From Brachyspira pilosicoli (GTDB lineage: Bacteria > Spirochaetota > Brachyspiria > Brachyspirales > Brachyspiraceae), in contig NZ_SAXY01000012.1 of assembly GCF_008016535.1 (NCBI RefSeq), forward strand, positions 62,001 through 126,000: a stretch of 64,000 bases of DNA. The letters run 5' to 3'. The notes beneath the pieces are model-generated. The model made no database searches, had not been told where the DNA came from, and saw only the letters and a list, made by a program, of their open reading frames with translations. Of the stretch, positions 54,599 through 63,949 are shown piece by piece. The translations under genes were made by a program, and so were the position numbers. The first letter of the stretch is position 1. Every line of letters begins with the position of its first letter.

Positions 54599-55240
54599 AT
54601 GAGTAAGGTTAAGATACTAACAATAGTAGATATGCAAAATGATTATATGGAAGGCGGTCCTATGGCTGTTAATGGAGCTATTAGCCTTATACCTGTAATT
54701 AATGACCTTATAAAAAATGGAGAATATGATGCTGTAATAGCTACTCAAGATTGGCATCCGTCAAATCATATATCTTTTGCTTCAACTCATAATAAAGAAC
54801 CATTTTCCAAAATTAGAGTGATGGATCAAGAAACTGGAGATGAAGATATTTTAACGCTTTGGCCTCGTCATTGTGTTGCTAGAACTTTTGGTTCTGCTAT
54901 TGTTGATGAATTAAAAAAGAAAAAAGATTATATTTATGTTCAAAAGGGTGTGGATGCTGATGATGAGGGGGTATCTGGATTTTCTTATATGCATAAAGAC
55001 TTTATAGATGCTGCAAAAGAAAATAAAGAGGTGCTGATATTAGATTTTGTGGGGGTTGCTTTGGATTATGCTGTTTATTATACAGCAAGAGATACGGCTG
55101 AATATGTAACTTCTATTAATGCTGAATATTTAGTTAGTGTAAATGTATTAGAATACGCCACTGCTGCAATGAACCCTGATAAAGTATATGAATTATATTC
55201 TAATACAAAAAACATTAATCTTAAAAAGGTTCATCTGTGA
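54599..55240 (+). CDS. Nicotinamidase-like protein lacking the catalytic Cys
   Basis: 213 residues of the isochorismatase/nicotinamidase fold. The catalytic Asp (TIVDMQNDYMEGG), the metal site (TQDWHPSNHISFA and WPRHC) and the Lys (YVQKGVD) are retained. But the nucleophile position reads VALDYAVYYTA where PncA has TDYCV: Ala158, codon GCT at 55070-55072. A single mutation from Cys would not give GCT. It is therefore either inactive as a nicotinamidase or a binding protein. It lies 23 bp after the HD gene, and the downstream ogt starts in its stop codon. Confidence 0.85.
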   Translation: MSKVKILTIVDMQNDYMEGGPMAVNGAISLIPVINDLIKNGEYDAVIATQDWHPSNHISFASTHNKEPFSKIRVMDQETGDEDILTLWPRHCVARTFGSAIVDELKKKKDYIYVQKGVDADDEGVSGFSYMHKDFIDAAKENKEVLILDFVGVALDYAVYYTARDTAEYVTSINAEYLVSVNVLEYATAAMNPDKVYELYSNTKNINLKKVHL

Positions 55241-55761
55241 ATATTATAAGACTTGAAAATAGTCAGATAGATGATGATAAAGTGTTTTTGTATAAAAGCC
55301 CTATTGGAAACTTGTATTTAACTCATTATAAAGATTATATCACTTCTATTTCTTTCCAAAACAATTATAATATAAACACTGATAAAGAACCTAACATTAT
55401 AAAAGAAGCAAAAAAACAATTAGATGAATATTTTGGATTAAAAAGAAAAATATTTGATATACCAATAGCAGTATACGGAAGTGATTTTCAATATAAGGTG
55501 TGGATTGAAACTTATAAAATTCCTTTTGGAGAAATAGAAACATATTCTAACATAGCAAAAAAAATATCTAATAGTTCAGGAAGTATTTTTAGAGCTGTTG
55601 GAAGTGCTGAAGGAAAAAACAAAATACCAATTATTATACCATGTCATAGAGTAGTTTCTAAAGATTTAAAATTAACTGGATATGCAGGCGGAATAGAAAA
55701 AAAGGAATATTTATTAAAACTTGAAGGTTTTAAAATAAATAATTTAAAGATAATAAAATGA
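55237..55761 (+). CDS. ogt: Methylated-DNA-[protein]-cysteine S-methyltransferase
   Basis: 174 residues from GTG at 55237, overlapping the stop of the previous gene (GTGA). The C-terminal domain has the acceptor-Cys motif IIIPCHRVVSKDLKLTGYAGGIEKKEYLLKLEG and the upstream YKVWIETYKIPFGEIETYSNIAKKI. The N-terminal ribonuclease-like domain is short. It directly repairs O6-methylguanine by suicidal alkyl transfer. The coupling to its neighbours suggests a cotranscribed operon. Confidence 0.95.
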   Translation: MNIIRLENSQIDDDKVFLYKSPIGNLYLTHYKDYITSISFQNNYNINTDKEPNIIKEAKKQLDEYFGLKRKIFDIPIAVYGSDFQYKVWIETYKIPFGEIETYSNIAKKISNSSGSIFRAVGSAEGKNKIPIIIPCHRVVSKDLKLTGYAGGIEKKEYLLKLEGFKINNLKIIK

Positions 55762-56312
55762 TAAAGAAAAGTTATAATACAAGCAGATTACTTTTAGTGC
55801 AGCCTAACCTTGAAATGGCTAATTCTATTTTTGATTTTTACTATAGAAATAAAGAGTTTTTTAGAGAATTTGACCCTTATAGACCTGATATATTTTATAA
55901 ACTCAATACGCATAAAAACATTATAAAAAAAGAAATTGATGATACTAAAAATTCAAGAATGCTTAAATTTTATCTATTTAAAATAGAAAATAGAAAAACA
56001 ATCATAGGAATGATTAGTTTTGCCAATATAGTAAAAGGCTCTTTTTTATCTTGTACTGTTGGATATAAATTAGATAAAGATGAAACAAAAAAAGGCTATA
56101 TGACAGAGGCATTAAAATATGCAATAGATATAGTATTTAAAGAATTAAAGCTTCATAGAATAGAAGCAAATATTATGCCGCATAATAAACCTTCATTAGA
56201 TTTAGCAAGAAGATTAGGTTTTGAATATGAAGGACTAGCTAAAAAATATTTAAAAATCAATAATAAATGGGAAGACCATATACATATGACTATATTGAAT
56301 GATGATGTATAA
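55758..56312 (+). CDS. GNAT-family N-acetyltransferase (RimJ/RimL-like)
   Basis: 184 residues with the RimJ/RimL pattern: LLLVQPNLEMANSIFDFYYRNKEFF, a central beta4 with SCTVGYKLDKDETKKGYMTEALKYAIDIVFKEL, and HRIEANIMPHNKPSLDLARRLGFEYEGLAKKYLKINNKWEDHIHM. The acetyl-CoA loop is DETKKGYMTEAL. It probably acetylates a ribosomal protein N terminus or another small amine. ATGA overlap (4 bp) with ogt. Followed by a repeat-bearing gap. Confidence 0.9.
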   Translation: MIKKSYNTSRLLLVQPNLEMANSIFDFYYRNKEFFREFDPYRPDIFYKLNTHKNIIKKEIDDTKNSRMLKFYLFKIENRKTIIGMISFANIVKGSFLSCTVGYKLDKDETKKGYMTEALKYAIDIVFKELKLHRIEANIMPHNKPSLDLARRLGFEYEGLAKKYLKINNKWEDHIHMTILNDDV

Positions 56313-56883
56313 TTTTCCTAATAATGATTTTTTTAATTAATATTATAAGATTCACTCTGCGTGCAGTTTATAATCAATAAAAAAAAATTAAAATAAGTAT
56401 ACTGAAATATTTTCATGTCTTTGCCCCACACTCCCACTTCTTTTGGTGACCCAAAGAAACAAAAGGACTGCATTTTTACGAAATATAGACATAAACATAT
56501 AGTGTCATTATATATATTTTTTTAGATATAAAATTTGAATACTTGCACTTTTTGCAACTTTTTGCGGCGGGAAAAAGTTGAATAAAATAAAAAACTTATA
56601 TGACAATTTTTTAAGTTTTGTGATTTGTGGGGACTAGCCCCCTGCGAAGCGTGCCCTTAGGGTACACACCCCCACTTCTTTTGCGACCGAAGGAAGTGCC
56701 TGTGACGTGACCCAAATAAGCAAAAAGGCTATATTTTTTGACTAATTCACAATATTACAACATTAATATATATTCTAAAAATATTAGATATAGCATGTGC
56801 GTTTTTTGCAACTTTTTTGAGCGACAAAAAAGTTGATAATAATCTATAAAATATGTTTAAGTTTTATATATGATTAAATTATA
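56313..56883. repeat. Gene-free stretch with two tandem repeat copies (B and C)
   Basis: No gene is supported. Two related units lie in tandem: copy B (56419-56580) and copy C (about 56661-56835). Each runs from a CCCACTTCTTTT block to a stem-loop: CAACTTTTT-N8-AAAAAGTTG (56555-56580) and CAACTTTTTT-N7-AAAAAAGTTG (56809-56835). Copy A is at 19021-19248 in inverse orientation. ACTCTGCGTGCAGT (56354-56367) repeats the motif at 39338. Between the copies is GGGGACTAGCCCCC, a further palindrome. Confidence 0.75.
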
Positions 56884-57597
56884 TTATCTTTTATACACAG
56901 AATAAGCGTAAGATATTATAGCGGATGCTGCTGATACATTAAGTGAATCAAAATCGCTGCAGGCTCTTATTATAATGCTGCCGTCAGAATTCTTTTTCAA
57001 ACTCTCCCTTACTCCGCTATGCTCATTTCCAAGTATAATAGCTGTAGGGGTGTCAAACTTAAATGTTTCTAATGATGTGTCGCCCTTCTCGCTCGCATAA
57101 TATACCCAAAAACCTTTCTCTTTCATTATTTCAATAGCCCTGTTAAGATTAGTTTCTATTGATATAGTCAAATGATAGGCAGCACCAGCCGATATCTCAT
57201 AAACCTTTTCATTTATAGGAGCAGCATTGTCTTTAGGTATAATAATGCCTCCCAAATCAAAAAAATATGCATTTCTTATAATAGCACCCAAATTATGAAC
57301 ATCAGTTATAGAATCAAGTATAAATATGAGCGGCGTATTAGTTTTCTCTAAAGCCCTATCCAAAAAAACATCAATACCTATCTCAGCATTTTCTTTCACA
57401 CTCGCAACAATAGAATAAACCTTTCCTACAATGCTTTCCATCTCTCTTTTGTCAACATTTTTAATTAAAACTTTCTTTCTCTCAGCAAGCTTAATTATTT
57501 CTTTTTCTCTTTTAGATATAGGAAATTTAATATAAATAACATCAACCAAGTCTTTAGATAGAGCTTCAACTATAGCATTTTTCGAGCTAATAAACAT
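56884..57597 (-). CDS. SpoU/TrmH-family rRNA methyltransferase (RlmB-like)
   Basis: 237 residues. An N-terminal substrate-binding domain (1-75, SSKNAIVEALSKDLVDVIYI) precedes a SPOUT domain with the knot motifs LDSITDVHNLGAIIRNAYFFDLGGIIIPKDN, AIILGNEHSGVRESL and DSLNVSAASAIISYAYSVY. This is the RlmB/TrmH branch of 2'-O-methyltransferases acting on 23S rRNA G2251 in E. coli. Its ATG overlaps the galE stop by one base (TAATG), so the two are coupled. Confidence 0.9.
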   Translation of the reverse strand: MFISSKNAIVEALSKDLVDVIYIKFPISKREKEIIKLAERKKVLIKNVDKREMESIVGKVYSIVASVKENAEIGIDVFLDRALEKTNTPLIFILDSITDVHNLGAIIRNAYFFDLGGIIIPKDNAAPINEKVYEISAGAAYHLTISIETNLNRAIEIMKEKGFWVYYASEKGDTSLETFKFDTPTAIILGNEHSGVRESLKKNSDGSIIIRACSDFDSLNVSAASAIISYAYSVYKR

Positions 57598-58586
57598 TAT
57601 TTCCTATAACCATTAGGGTGATTTTTATGCCAATTCCAAGCAGTTTCAACTATTTTCTCTAATGAGTCTATAGTAGGAGTCCAACCCAACACCTCTTTAG
57701 CCCTATCACTGCTAGCAATAAGTTCAGATGAATCCCCTGCCCTTCTTGGACAAACTTCTGCAGGTATAGAGTGCCCTGTTACTTTTCTAGCCACCTCTAT
57801 AACCTCTTTTACACTAAATCCGTTTCCATTGCCTAAATTACAAGCAACACTCTTACCGCCATTTTTAAGATAATTCATAGCAGCAATATGTGCCAAAGCC
57901 AAATCGCATACATGTATATAATCTCTCAAACAAGTGCCGTCTGGTGTAGGATAATCATCGCCAAATATTTTTATGTTTTCTCTTTTTCCAAGAGGAACTT
58001 GAAGTATTAGAGGTATTAAATGTGATTCTGGGTTATGGTCTTCTCCAATATCTCCGTCAGGATGAGCACCAGAAGCATTAAAATATCTCAAAGCCACATA
58101 ATTAAAATCATAAGCTTTTGTATACCAAGAAAGTATCTTTTCTAATGCAAGTTTACTATCTCCATAAGGATTAGTAGGCTCTTTTCTGCAATCTTCTTTT
58201 AGAGGAATAGTTTCCGGCTCTCCATAAACAGCAGCAGTAGAAGAAAATATAAAGTTCTTTACTTTAGCTTTAAGCATAGCATTAAGAAGATTTATAGAGT
58301 TAGATACATTGTTATGATAATATTTAGCAGGATTTTGTACACTTTCCCCTACTTCTATATAAGCACATAAATGCATAACAGAATCAATATTATGTTTAGC
58401 AAATATTTCGTCAAGTAAAGTGCTATCTCCAATGTTTCCCTGATAAAAGTTCTTACAATCTTTAATAGCCTCTTTATGACCATACTCAAGTGAATCTATT
58501 ACAACAGTATCTATATTCTGTTTTAAAAGTTCACGCACCACATGAGAGCCAATATAACCAGCTCCTCCACAAACTAAAACAGCCAT
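57597..58586 (-). CDS. galE: UDP-glucose 4-epimerase
   Basis: 329 residues, extended SDR. The NAD loop is VCGGAGYIGSHVVRELL. Further motifs are HLCAYIEVGESVQNPAKYYHNNV, SSTAAVYGEPETIPL, YGDSKLALE (catalytic Tyr-x-x-x-Lys), RYFNASGAHPDGDIGEDHNPESHLIPL and LRDYIHVCDLA. It interconverts UDP-glucose and UDP-galactose for glycan or LOS synthesis, in the cytosol. AAGGAG precedes the ATG. It is followed in the same transcript by the SpoU-family gene. Confidence 0.95.
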   Translation of the reverse strand: MAVLVCGGAGYIGSHVVRELLKQNIDTVVIDSLEYGHKEAIKDCKNFYQGNIGDSTLLDEIFAKHNIDSVMHLCAYIEVGESVQNPAKYYHNNVSNSINLLNAMLKAKVKNFIFSSTAAVYGEPETIPLKEDCRKEPTNPYGDSKLALEKILSWYTKAYDFNYVALRYFNASGAHPDGDIGEDHNPESHLIPLILQVPLGKRENIKIFGDDYPTPDGTCLRDYIHVCDLALAHIAAMNYLKNGGKSVACNLGNGNGFSVKEVIEVARKVTGHSIPAEVCPRRAGDSSELIASSDRAKEVLGWTPTIDSLEKIVETAWNWHKNHPNGYRK

Positions 58587-58612
58587 AATAAAAAACTCCT
58601 TTTTATAAAAAA

Positions 58613-59362
58613 TTAATTTTCAGCACCTAAACTCTCTAAAAGCTCTATTGTTTCGCTATCATTAGCATAATATAAAACACCATCTCCATCTTCATCAGTG
58701 CTGTTAATATCAAAACCCAAGTCATTAACCAAATATTTGATAACTTCTATATTATCATTTAAAGAAGCAATATGAAGCCCATTAGCATCATAAATATTCT
58801 TAGAATCAACTAAATCGGGATGTTCCTGAACCAACATTTTTACTTCATCAACACTTCCAGTACCGCAAGCCCACAAAAAAGCATTCCACCCATCTTCATC
58901 TTTCATATAAGGATCAGCATTATTGTCAAGCAAATATTTCATTATTCCTAAATCCCTATAAAATATAGCAAATATCAAAGGCGTAGCTCCATCTATACTG
59001 TAACTGTCATCCATAAACTCACTGTATTCACTTTCATCTGTGCTTATAGTATAATCAATTAATTGACTATCCATCTCTACCAATTCTGCCACCCTTTTCA
59101 AGCTATGATTCCTTATAGCATCAAATATATCATACTCCTCACTATATTCCCCTTCTTCTCTATCTTCATAAGAAAATGCATAAGAACTCTTAATATCAAC
59201 AAACTTACCATTTACTTTCACAACATTAGTATACTCTTTATGATATATATTATTAGGGTCGCTAACATAAACTTTATTATTAACTACAACTTCAGATTCT
59301 TTCTTACAAGAGAATAAAACAATAGATAATACTATCAAAATTATAAACAATACTCTTTTCAT
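58613..59362 (-). CDS. Ankyrin-repeat lipoprotein
   Basis: 249 residues from the Met at 59360-59362, which starts a lipoprotein signal (MKRVLFIILIVLSIVLFSC, lipobox LFSC). Six extra codons upstream are possible. After an acidic region (EDREEGEYSEEYDIFDAI) come ankyrin units: DGATPLIFAIFYRDLGIMKYLLDNNADP, DGWNAFLWACGTGSVDEVKMLVQEHPDLV, NGLHIASLNDNIEVIKYLVNDLGFD. It is likely a periplasm-facing membrane-anchored scaffold. It lies 26 bp upstream of galE on the same strand. Confidence 0.85.
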   Translation of the reverse strand: MKRVLFIILIVLSIVLFSCKKESEVVVNNKVYVSDPNNIYHKEYTNVVKVNGKFVDIKSSYAFSYEDREEGEYSEEYDIFDAIRNHSLKRVAELVEMDSQLIDYTISTDESEYSEFMDDSYSIDGATPLIFAIFYRDLGIMKYLLDNNADPYMKDEDGWNAFLWACGTGSVDEVKMLVQEHPDLVDSKNIYDANGLHIASLNDNIEVIKYLVNDLGFDINSTDEDGDGVLYYANDSETIELLESLGAEN

Positions 59363-59596
59363 AAAATTCAAAACCGCCATTTCATATAACTTATAAATAA
59401 TTATACTATAAAACCTAATTATTTTCTATAGCAACATAACAATAATAAATAAAAAGCAACAATAATCAATATAAAAAATATTTACTATTTTAATAAATAA
59501 ACTGTTATAACTAATATAAATCAATATAATAATATAATTGACTTTTTTAATAAAAAATATTAGACTCTGCTTAAGATTTTTTAGGAGATTTTATTT

Positions 59597-59836
59597 ATGG
59601 GACACAATATAATAGACGGATACAGAAAAATAGAAGGAAATTATCCAACATATAGAGAATATTTAATACATTTCTATTGTAAAGATTGCTCTAATTTTTG
59701 GACTGTAGATGATAAAGAAATCAATATAGTAGAAGATGATGATTTAACCAATATAGATGATATAATAGATGATTCTGTATCAAACTGCCCTATATGCGGT
59801 TCAACAAATATAGCAAGAAGCAACAAAAATAATTAA
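59597..59836 (+). CDS. Small zinc-ribbon protein
   Basis: 79 residues. Two Cys pairs, YCKDCSNFW and CPICGSTNI, form a zinc ribbon that brackets an acidic stretch (EDDDLTNIDDIIDDS). TTTAGGAG precedes the ATG, a strong start. Such short proteins bind zinc or act as nucleic-acid or protein adaptors. No named family. Its 3' end overlaps the convergent ankyrin gene by 4 bp. Confidence 0.75.
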   Translation: MGHNIIDGYRKIEGNYPTYREYLIHFYCKDCSNFWTVDDKEINIVEDDDLTNIDDIIDDSVSNCPICGSTNIARSNKNN

Positions 59837-60306
59837 TTATTTAATTTGTTCTTAATAAGTTCTATAATCTCTTTAGAATTAATTTCATTAGCTAATTGCA
59901 GTGCATCTTTATCTTCTTCATTTTTAATGCCTAAATTAGCACCATTTTCTATTAATATTTTTGCCGCATGAATATTATAATTTTTTAAAGCTATTATTAA
60001 AGCAGATTCATTTTTAACATCAACATCATCTAAATTAGCACCATTATCTAGAAGAAAGTTCACAGTTTCGATAGCCCCATCTTCAGCCGCATACATAAGA
60101 GGCGTTTTATTACTAAAATCTCTAGCATTGATATTTATACCAGACCTAAGTAAATATTTAATCTTTTTTAAATCTCCATACAAACAAGCTATATGTATAT
60201 TGTCATTATTAGAATCTAGCCTAATATTTTTTAAAGCTCGTTTTAATATAGGTGTAAGTATAACAAGACCAACTATTACAATAATGATTATAGTACTATT
60301 TTCCAT
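59833..60306 (-). CDS. Membrane-anchored ankyrin-repeat protein
   Basis: 157 residues. An N-terminal helix (STIIIIVIVGLVILTPIL) is followed by three to four ankyrin repeats: NDNIHIACLYGDLKKIKYLLRSGININ, NKTPLMYAAEDGAIETVNFLLDNGANL, ESALIIALKNYNIHAAKILIENGANL, EDKDALQLANEINSKEI. The anchor lacks a cleavage site, so the repeats probably face the cytosol. It is a single gene, overlapping the convergent zinc-ribbon gene by 4 bp. Confidence 0.82.
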   Translation of the reverse strand: MENSTIIIIVIVGLVILTPILKRALKNIRLDSNNDNIHIACLYGDLKKIKYLLRSGININARDFSNKTPLMYAAEDGAIETVNFLLDNGANLDDVDVKNESALIIALKNYNIHAAKILIENGANLGIKNEEDKDALQLANEINSKEIIELIKNKLNN

Positions 60307-60393
60307 AATGCAAAATCCTATGATTTCAAATCATAACTTAAGAACTCTACTATAAAAACAAAAAATATTTTAATTTTGTAAAAGTATATAATA

Positions 60394-61836
60394 TTAATTA
60401 TTCAAATAAATTATATCTTTATTTTTAGTATCTATAACAATATTTTTTCCGTCAAACTTTTTGGCATCTTTATAAACTACATAAGGAATATTTAGTGCCT
60501 TTAATAATATAGATGAATGTGAAAGCGAACTTCCATTTAAAGATATTACACCTTTTATATTATCAGTAAAATTAGCTACAGTCGATACATAAATATTATC
60601 CGATATCAAAATAATATCCTTATTTTTAGGAATTTCTATCTTTTTATCTAATAAAACAGCTAATACTTGATTTAATATATCTAAAATATCATACTTTCTT
60701 TCTCTCATGTATAAATCGTCAAACTCATTAAAACAATCACACATATTTTGCATAATATTTGTATATAAATATAAAGCCGTATGTTTAGAAGTTTCAAGCA
60801 AATTATCTACATCGTCAATAACAGCCTCATCAAGAAGCATAGTTAAATGAGAATCAAATATAAGTGCTTCATCATTGCATAAATTTTTCCCTTCTATTAT
60901 CTGCTTTTGTTTTAGTATTTCTTTTCGTACAGTCTCTATAGCATATACAAACTTTTCTTTTTCAGCTTTTATATCAATCTCTCTTTGTTCTTCATATCCT
61001 ATTTTTATATCCAAATCAACATATTTAGCTAAGGCAGAAACATTTCCCTCGCATACAACCTCAAAATCAGAGTTTACAGCATATGATTTTTTCACTTCAT
61101 TATCTGCTACTTCAAATTTACCATCAAATAAATCTTTTAAACTTTCCAAAAAGTTCTGAGCATTTTCTCCTTTAGCATATACTTCAACAATATCATTATA
61201 TTGAATGCTCAATAAAGAAATTTTACTCATACTATCAGCCGATATTATGTTCTTGTTTTTAGTCTTATTTGTGATAAGTACAGAACAATTGCTTTTTGAA
61301 ACCATATTCATAAACATAAATATAGGTCTTGCATGCAATCCGTTTTTTAATAATATTTTATATTCCTGCCTTAGATAATCTTTTAAATCATTATTAGCAG
61401 CATTTTCTTTTTCCGTTTCCTCATCATCATCTATATACGATTTTTTTGCATCTAAACTATTATTCAATTCTCTTTTTATTTCGTCTATATTTTTATTTAA
61501 AGAAGATTCAATAGCTGCTAATATTCCGCCTTCTAAAAAAGGAGCAGATGTTAGTTTTACTTTTTCTTTTTTATCATCATCAAGCATAGATATGGCCATC
61601 TCTGAACTAATAAGAGCACTGCCCAAATCACAAAAAATAATAATACCGTCATCTGTATACATCTCTTCTATTAGGTTAAAAATATCTGTAGGATCCGTAC
61701 CTAATTCTTTAAAATCATCACCAACCCCGCCAGAAAAACCTATAGGTACCTCTGTTTTAGTAATATCATAAATATATTTTTTTATACTTTTTGCAAGTTC
61801 ATTACTATGCGAAACAAAAATTAAACTAACCACCAT
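60394..61836 (-). CDS. dhaM: Dihydroxyacetone kinase phosphotransfer subunit (EIIA-HPr-EI fusion)
   Basis: 480 residues in three modules. Residues 1-130 are the mannose-type EIIA of DhaM with its His in VSHSNE (H10) and the GSALISSEMA loop. Residues 155-240 are HPr with GLHARP (His168). Residues 255-480 are an N-terminal Enzyme I module with an active His in SSLSHSSIL (H440) but no C-terminal PEP-binding part. It relays phosphate from Enzyme I/HPr to the DhaL-bound ADP. It ends the operon dhaK-dhaL-dhaM. A fragment of a closely related Enzyme I module recurs at 63871-64000. Confidence 0.93.
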   Translation of the reverse strand: MVVSLIFVSHSNELAKSIKKYIYDITKTEVPIGFSGGVGDDFKELGTDPTDIFNLIEEMYTDDGIIIFCDLGSALISSEMAISMLDDDKKEKVKLTSAPFLEGGILAAIESSLNKNIDEIKRELNNSLDAKKSYIDDDEETEKENAANNDLKDYLRQEYKILLKNGLHARPIFMFMNMVSKSNCSVLITNKTKNKNIISADSMSKISLLSIQYNDIVEVYAKGENAQNFLESLKDLFDGKFEVADNEVKKSYAVNSDFEVVCEGNVSALAKYVDLDIKIGYEEQREIDIKAEKEKFVYAIETVRKEILKQKQIIEGKNLCNDEALIFDSHLTMLLDEAVIDDVDNLLETSKHTALYLYTNIMQNMCDCFNEFDDLYMRERKYDILDILNQVLAVLLDKKIEIPKNKDIILISDNIYVSTVANFTDNIKGVISLNGSSLSHSSILLKALNIPYVVYKDAKKFDGKNIVIDTKNKDIIYLNN

Positions 61837-61863
61837 TACATCCTTTTTATTAATTTTTTATTA

Positions 61864-62469
61864 TTATAAATAAGTCATTAAACTCTTTATAAGCATATAC
61901 ATAGAAGTAGCACCAGGATCTTGATGCCCAATACTTCTATCTCCCAAATAACTAGCCCTTCCTTTCGTAGCCAGCATATCAATTGTAGATTTCATGCCGT
62001 TTTCTGCTGCTGATAACACATTTTCTTTAAACTTCTCTATATCATTAACATTTTCTTTCATAGCGTTCAAAGCAGGATATAGAGTATCAAGCATAGTTTT
62101 TTCGCCAGCCTTAGATTTACCCAAAGCAGCTATAGCATTAGTACCTTTATTAAATATTTCAGTTATATCACTTAAAGATAAATCTTCTTTTTTATTAGCT
62201 ACTATGCCTGCATTAAGAAAAAAAGTACCATACAAAGGGCCAGAAGCTCCGCCTACATTTTTTATTAAAGCAGTTGCAGCTGTTTTAAATAAAGTTGCTA
62301 TATCATTTGTATTAGGTATAGCCTCTTTTACAAACTTAAATCCTCTGCTAATATTTATACCATGATCAGCATCTCCAATATCAGCATCTAATTTACTTAA
62401 ATAATCTTTATTCTCTTCATAAACATCTGCTAAATTATTAATCCATAATTTAATATTATCTATATTCAT
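61864..62469 (-). CDS. dhaL: Dihydroxyacetone kinase ADP-binding subunit
   Basis: 201 residues. The DhaL metal- and nucleotide-binding motifs are visible: LDADIGDADHGINISRGF, GGASGPLYGTFFLNAG, SKAGEKTMLDTLYPA and GRASYLGDRSIGHQDPGATS. In PTS-type Dha kinases the ADP stays bound and is rephosphorylated by DhaM. It is in the operon between dhaK (20 bp upstream) and dhaM (27 bp downstream). AAAGGATG precedes the ATG. Confidence 0.96.
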   Translation of the reverse strand: MNIDNIKLWINNLADVYEENKDYLSKLDADIGDADHGINISRGFKFVKEAIPNTNDIATLFKTAATALIKNVGGASGPLYGTFFLNAGIVANKKEDLSLSDITEIFNKGTNAIAALGKSKAGEKTMLDTLYPALNAMKENVNDIEKFKENVLSAAENGMKSTIDMLATKGRASYLGDRSIGHQDPGATSMYMLIKSLMTYL

Positions 62470-62488
62470 AAGCTCATCCTTTAATTTA

Positions 62489-63484
62489 TTACATTCCCCA
62501 TCTTAAAGCAGCAGTATGTACAGGATAATCCCAAAGTTTTAATATATCATCATTTACTTTCATTAAACTTATAGAAGCACCTGCCATATCTATAGAAGTA
62601 ACATAATTACCTACAAGATTTCTAACTATCTTTATATTTTTTTTATTAGCAATTTTTTCAACAGTATTGAAAAGCAAATAAAGTTCCATTAAAGGAGTTC
62701 CTCCCATACCATTAACCATACAAATAACTTCATCATTATTTTTATAAGGTATATCAGAACAAATAATATCCATCATCATCTCAGCAATTTCATTAGCACT
62801 TTTCACAGGCATTCTTTCTCTTCCTGGTTCGCCATGTATTCCTATACCCATTTCCATTTCACTATCAGATATATCAAAAGTAGGTTTACCAACAGCAGGA
62901 ACAGTACAAGATGTTAATGCCATACCCATAGAACGAGCATTTTCTTTACAATAATTTGCATATTGCATTACTTTATCTATATCATCTCCCCTTTCAGAAG
63001 AAGCACCGCAAACTTTCTCAAAAAATACAGTAGCTCCAATTCCTCTTCTGCCTGTAGTATATAAACTATCTTTAACAGCCACATCATCATCAATAATAAT
63101 ACTTCTAGCATCTATTCCATCAGCCTTACACATCTCTTCAGCCATTTGAAAGTTTATAACATCTCCAGTATAATTCTTTACTAAAAATACTATTCCCTTA
63201 TCATTCTTTACAGATTTAGCAGCCTCTTCCATTTGATCAGGAGTAGGAGAAGTAAATACAGCACCAGGGCAAGCAATATCAAGCATACCATAACCAACAA
63301 ATCCTGCATGCAAAGGTTCATGCCCAGAGCCGCCTCCAGATACTAAAACAACTTTGTTTCCCTGATTAGCCCTCTTTACATACATAGGTTCATAGTTCAC
63401 TTTTATTATATCACCATGAGCCTTTTGCATACCTTGAAGTTCTTCTAAAATAATATCATCGATGTTGTTAATGATTTTTTTCAT
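62489..63484 (-). CDS. dhaK: Dihydroxyacetone kinase substrate-binding subunit
   Basis: 331 residues from the Met at 63482-63484, which has GGTGG 6 nt upstream. The frame extends 11 codons further but without support. The sugar-binding motifs are [43 protein letters not shown] and [12 protein letters not shown], whose His forms the hemiaminal bond to dihydroxyacetone. Last come [18 protein letters not shown] and [12 protein letters not shown]. It starts the dhaKLM operon, which makes dihydroxyacetone phosphate in the cytosol. Confidence 0.96.
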   Translation of the reverse strand: MKKIINNIDDIILEELQGMQKAHGDIIKVNYEPMYVKRANQGNKVVLVSGGGSGHEPLHAGFVGYGMLDIACPGAVFTSPTPDQMEEAAKSVKNDKGIVFLVKNYTGDVINFQMAEEMCKADGIDARSIIIDDDVAVKDSLYTTGRRGIGATVFFEKVCGASSERGDDIDKVMQYANYCKENARSMGMALTSCTVPAVGKPTFDISDSEMEMGIGIHGEPGRERMPVKSANEIAEMMMDIICSDIPYKNNDEVICMVNGMGGTPLMELYLLFNTVEKIANKKNIKIVRNLVGNYVTSIDMAGASISLMKVNDDILKLWDYPVHTAALRWGM

Positions 63485-63660
63485 AGCTTCCACCTTTTTA
63501 TAAATGATTACTATCAAATTATAATTAAAATACTATATTTTTGCAATATTTATATTAAAATAAATAATTATGTTATTTTTATAATATTTAATTATAAATT
63601 GCTTGCAATTATTTTTTAATAAATATATCATTAGCCAATATAATATCAAGGGGGGGTAAA

Positions 63661-63949
63661 ATGCTAAAAAAAAATATCCATTTCAATATTAATAGTTGCA
63701 TTTTCTGTAATATCTTTATTTGCTCAAGAAACAACAACAACTACTACTACTGACACAACTGCTGCAGGAGAAAAACCAAGACAACAATTGGATCAGAATT
63801 TCGTAGATGCTTTAATGAATCAAGATGAGTCTCTTCTAATTAGTGCTATAGAATCAGTAACTCCTGAGGTAAAAGCAGTATGTTTTGAAGTATCAAGCAA
63901 ACTGTCTACATCATTAATAACAGCCTCGTCAAGAAGCATAGATAAATGA
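63661..63949 (+). pseudogene. Secreted protein gene, frameshifted at an A9 run and truncated
   Basis: The ATG at 63661 follows a G7 run (63650-63656). Nine A residues (63666-63674) put the start out of frame with a signal-peptide-like sequence. One fewer A would give MLKK-ISISILIVAFSVISLFAQ, then a Thr-rich stretch and NFVDALMNQDESLLISAIESVTPEVKA. The frame then enters sequence antisense to an Enzyme I segment and stops at 63947-63949. It is therefore a small secreted protein gene that is out of frame at its start and cut at its 3' end. Confidence 0.55.
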
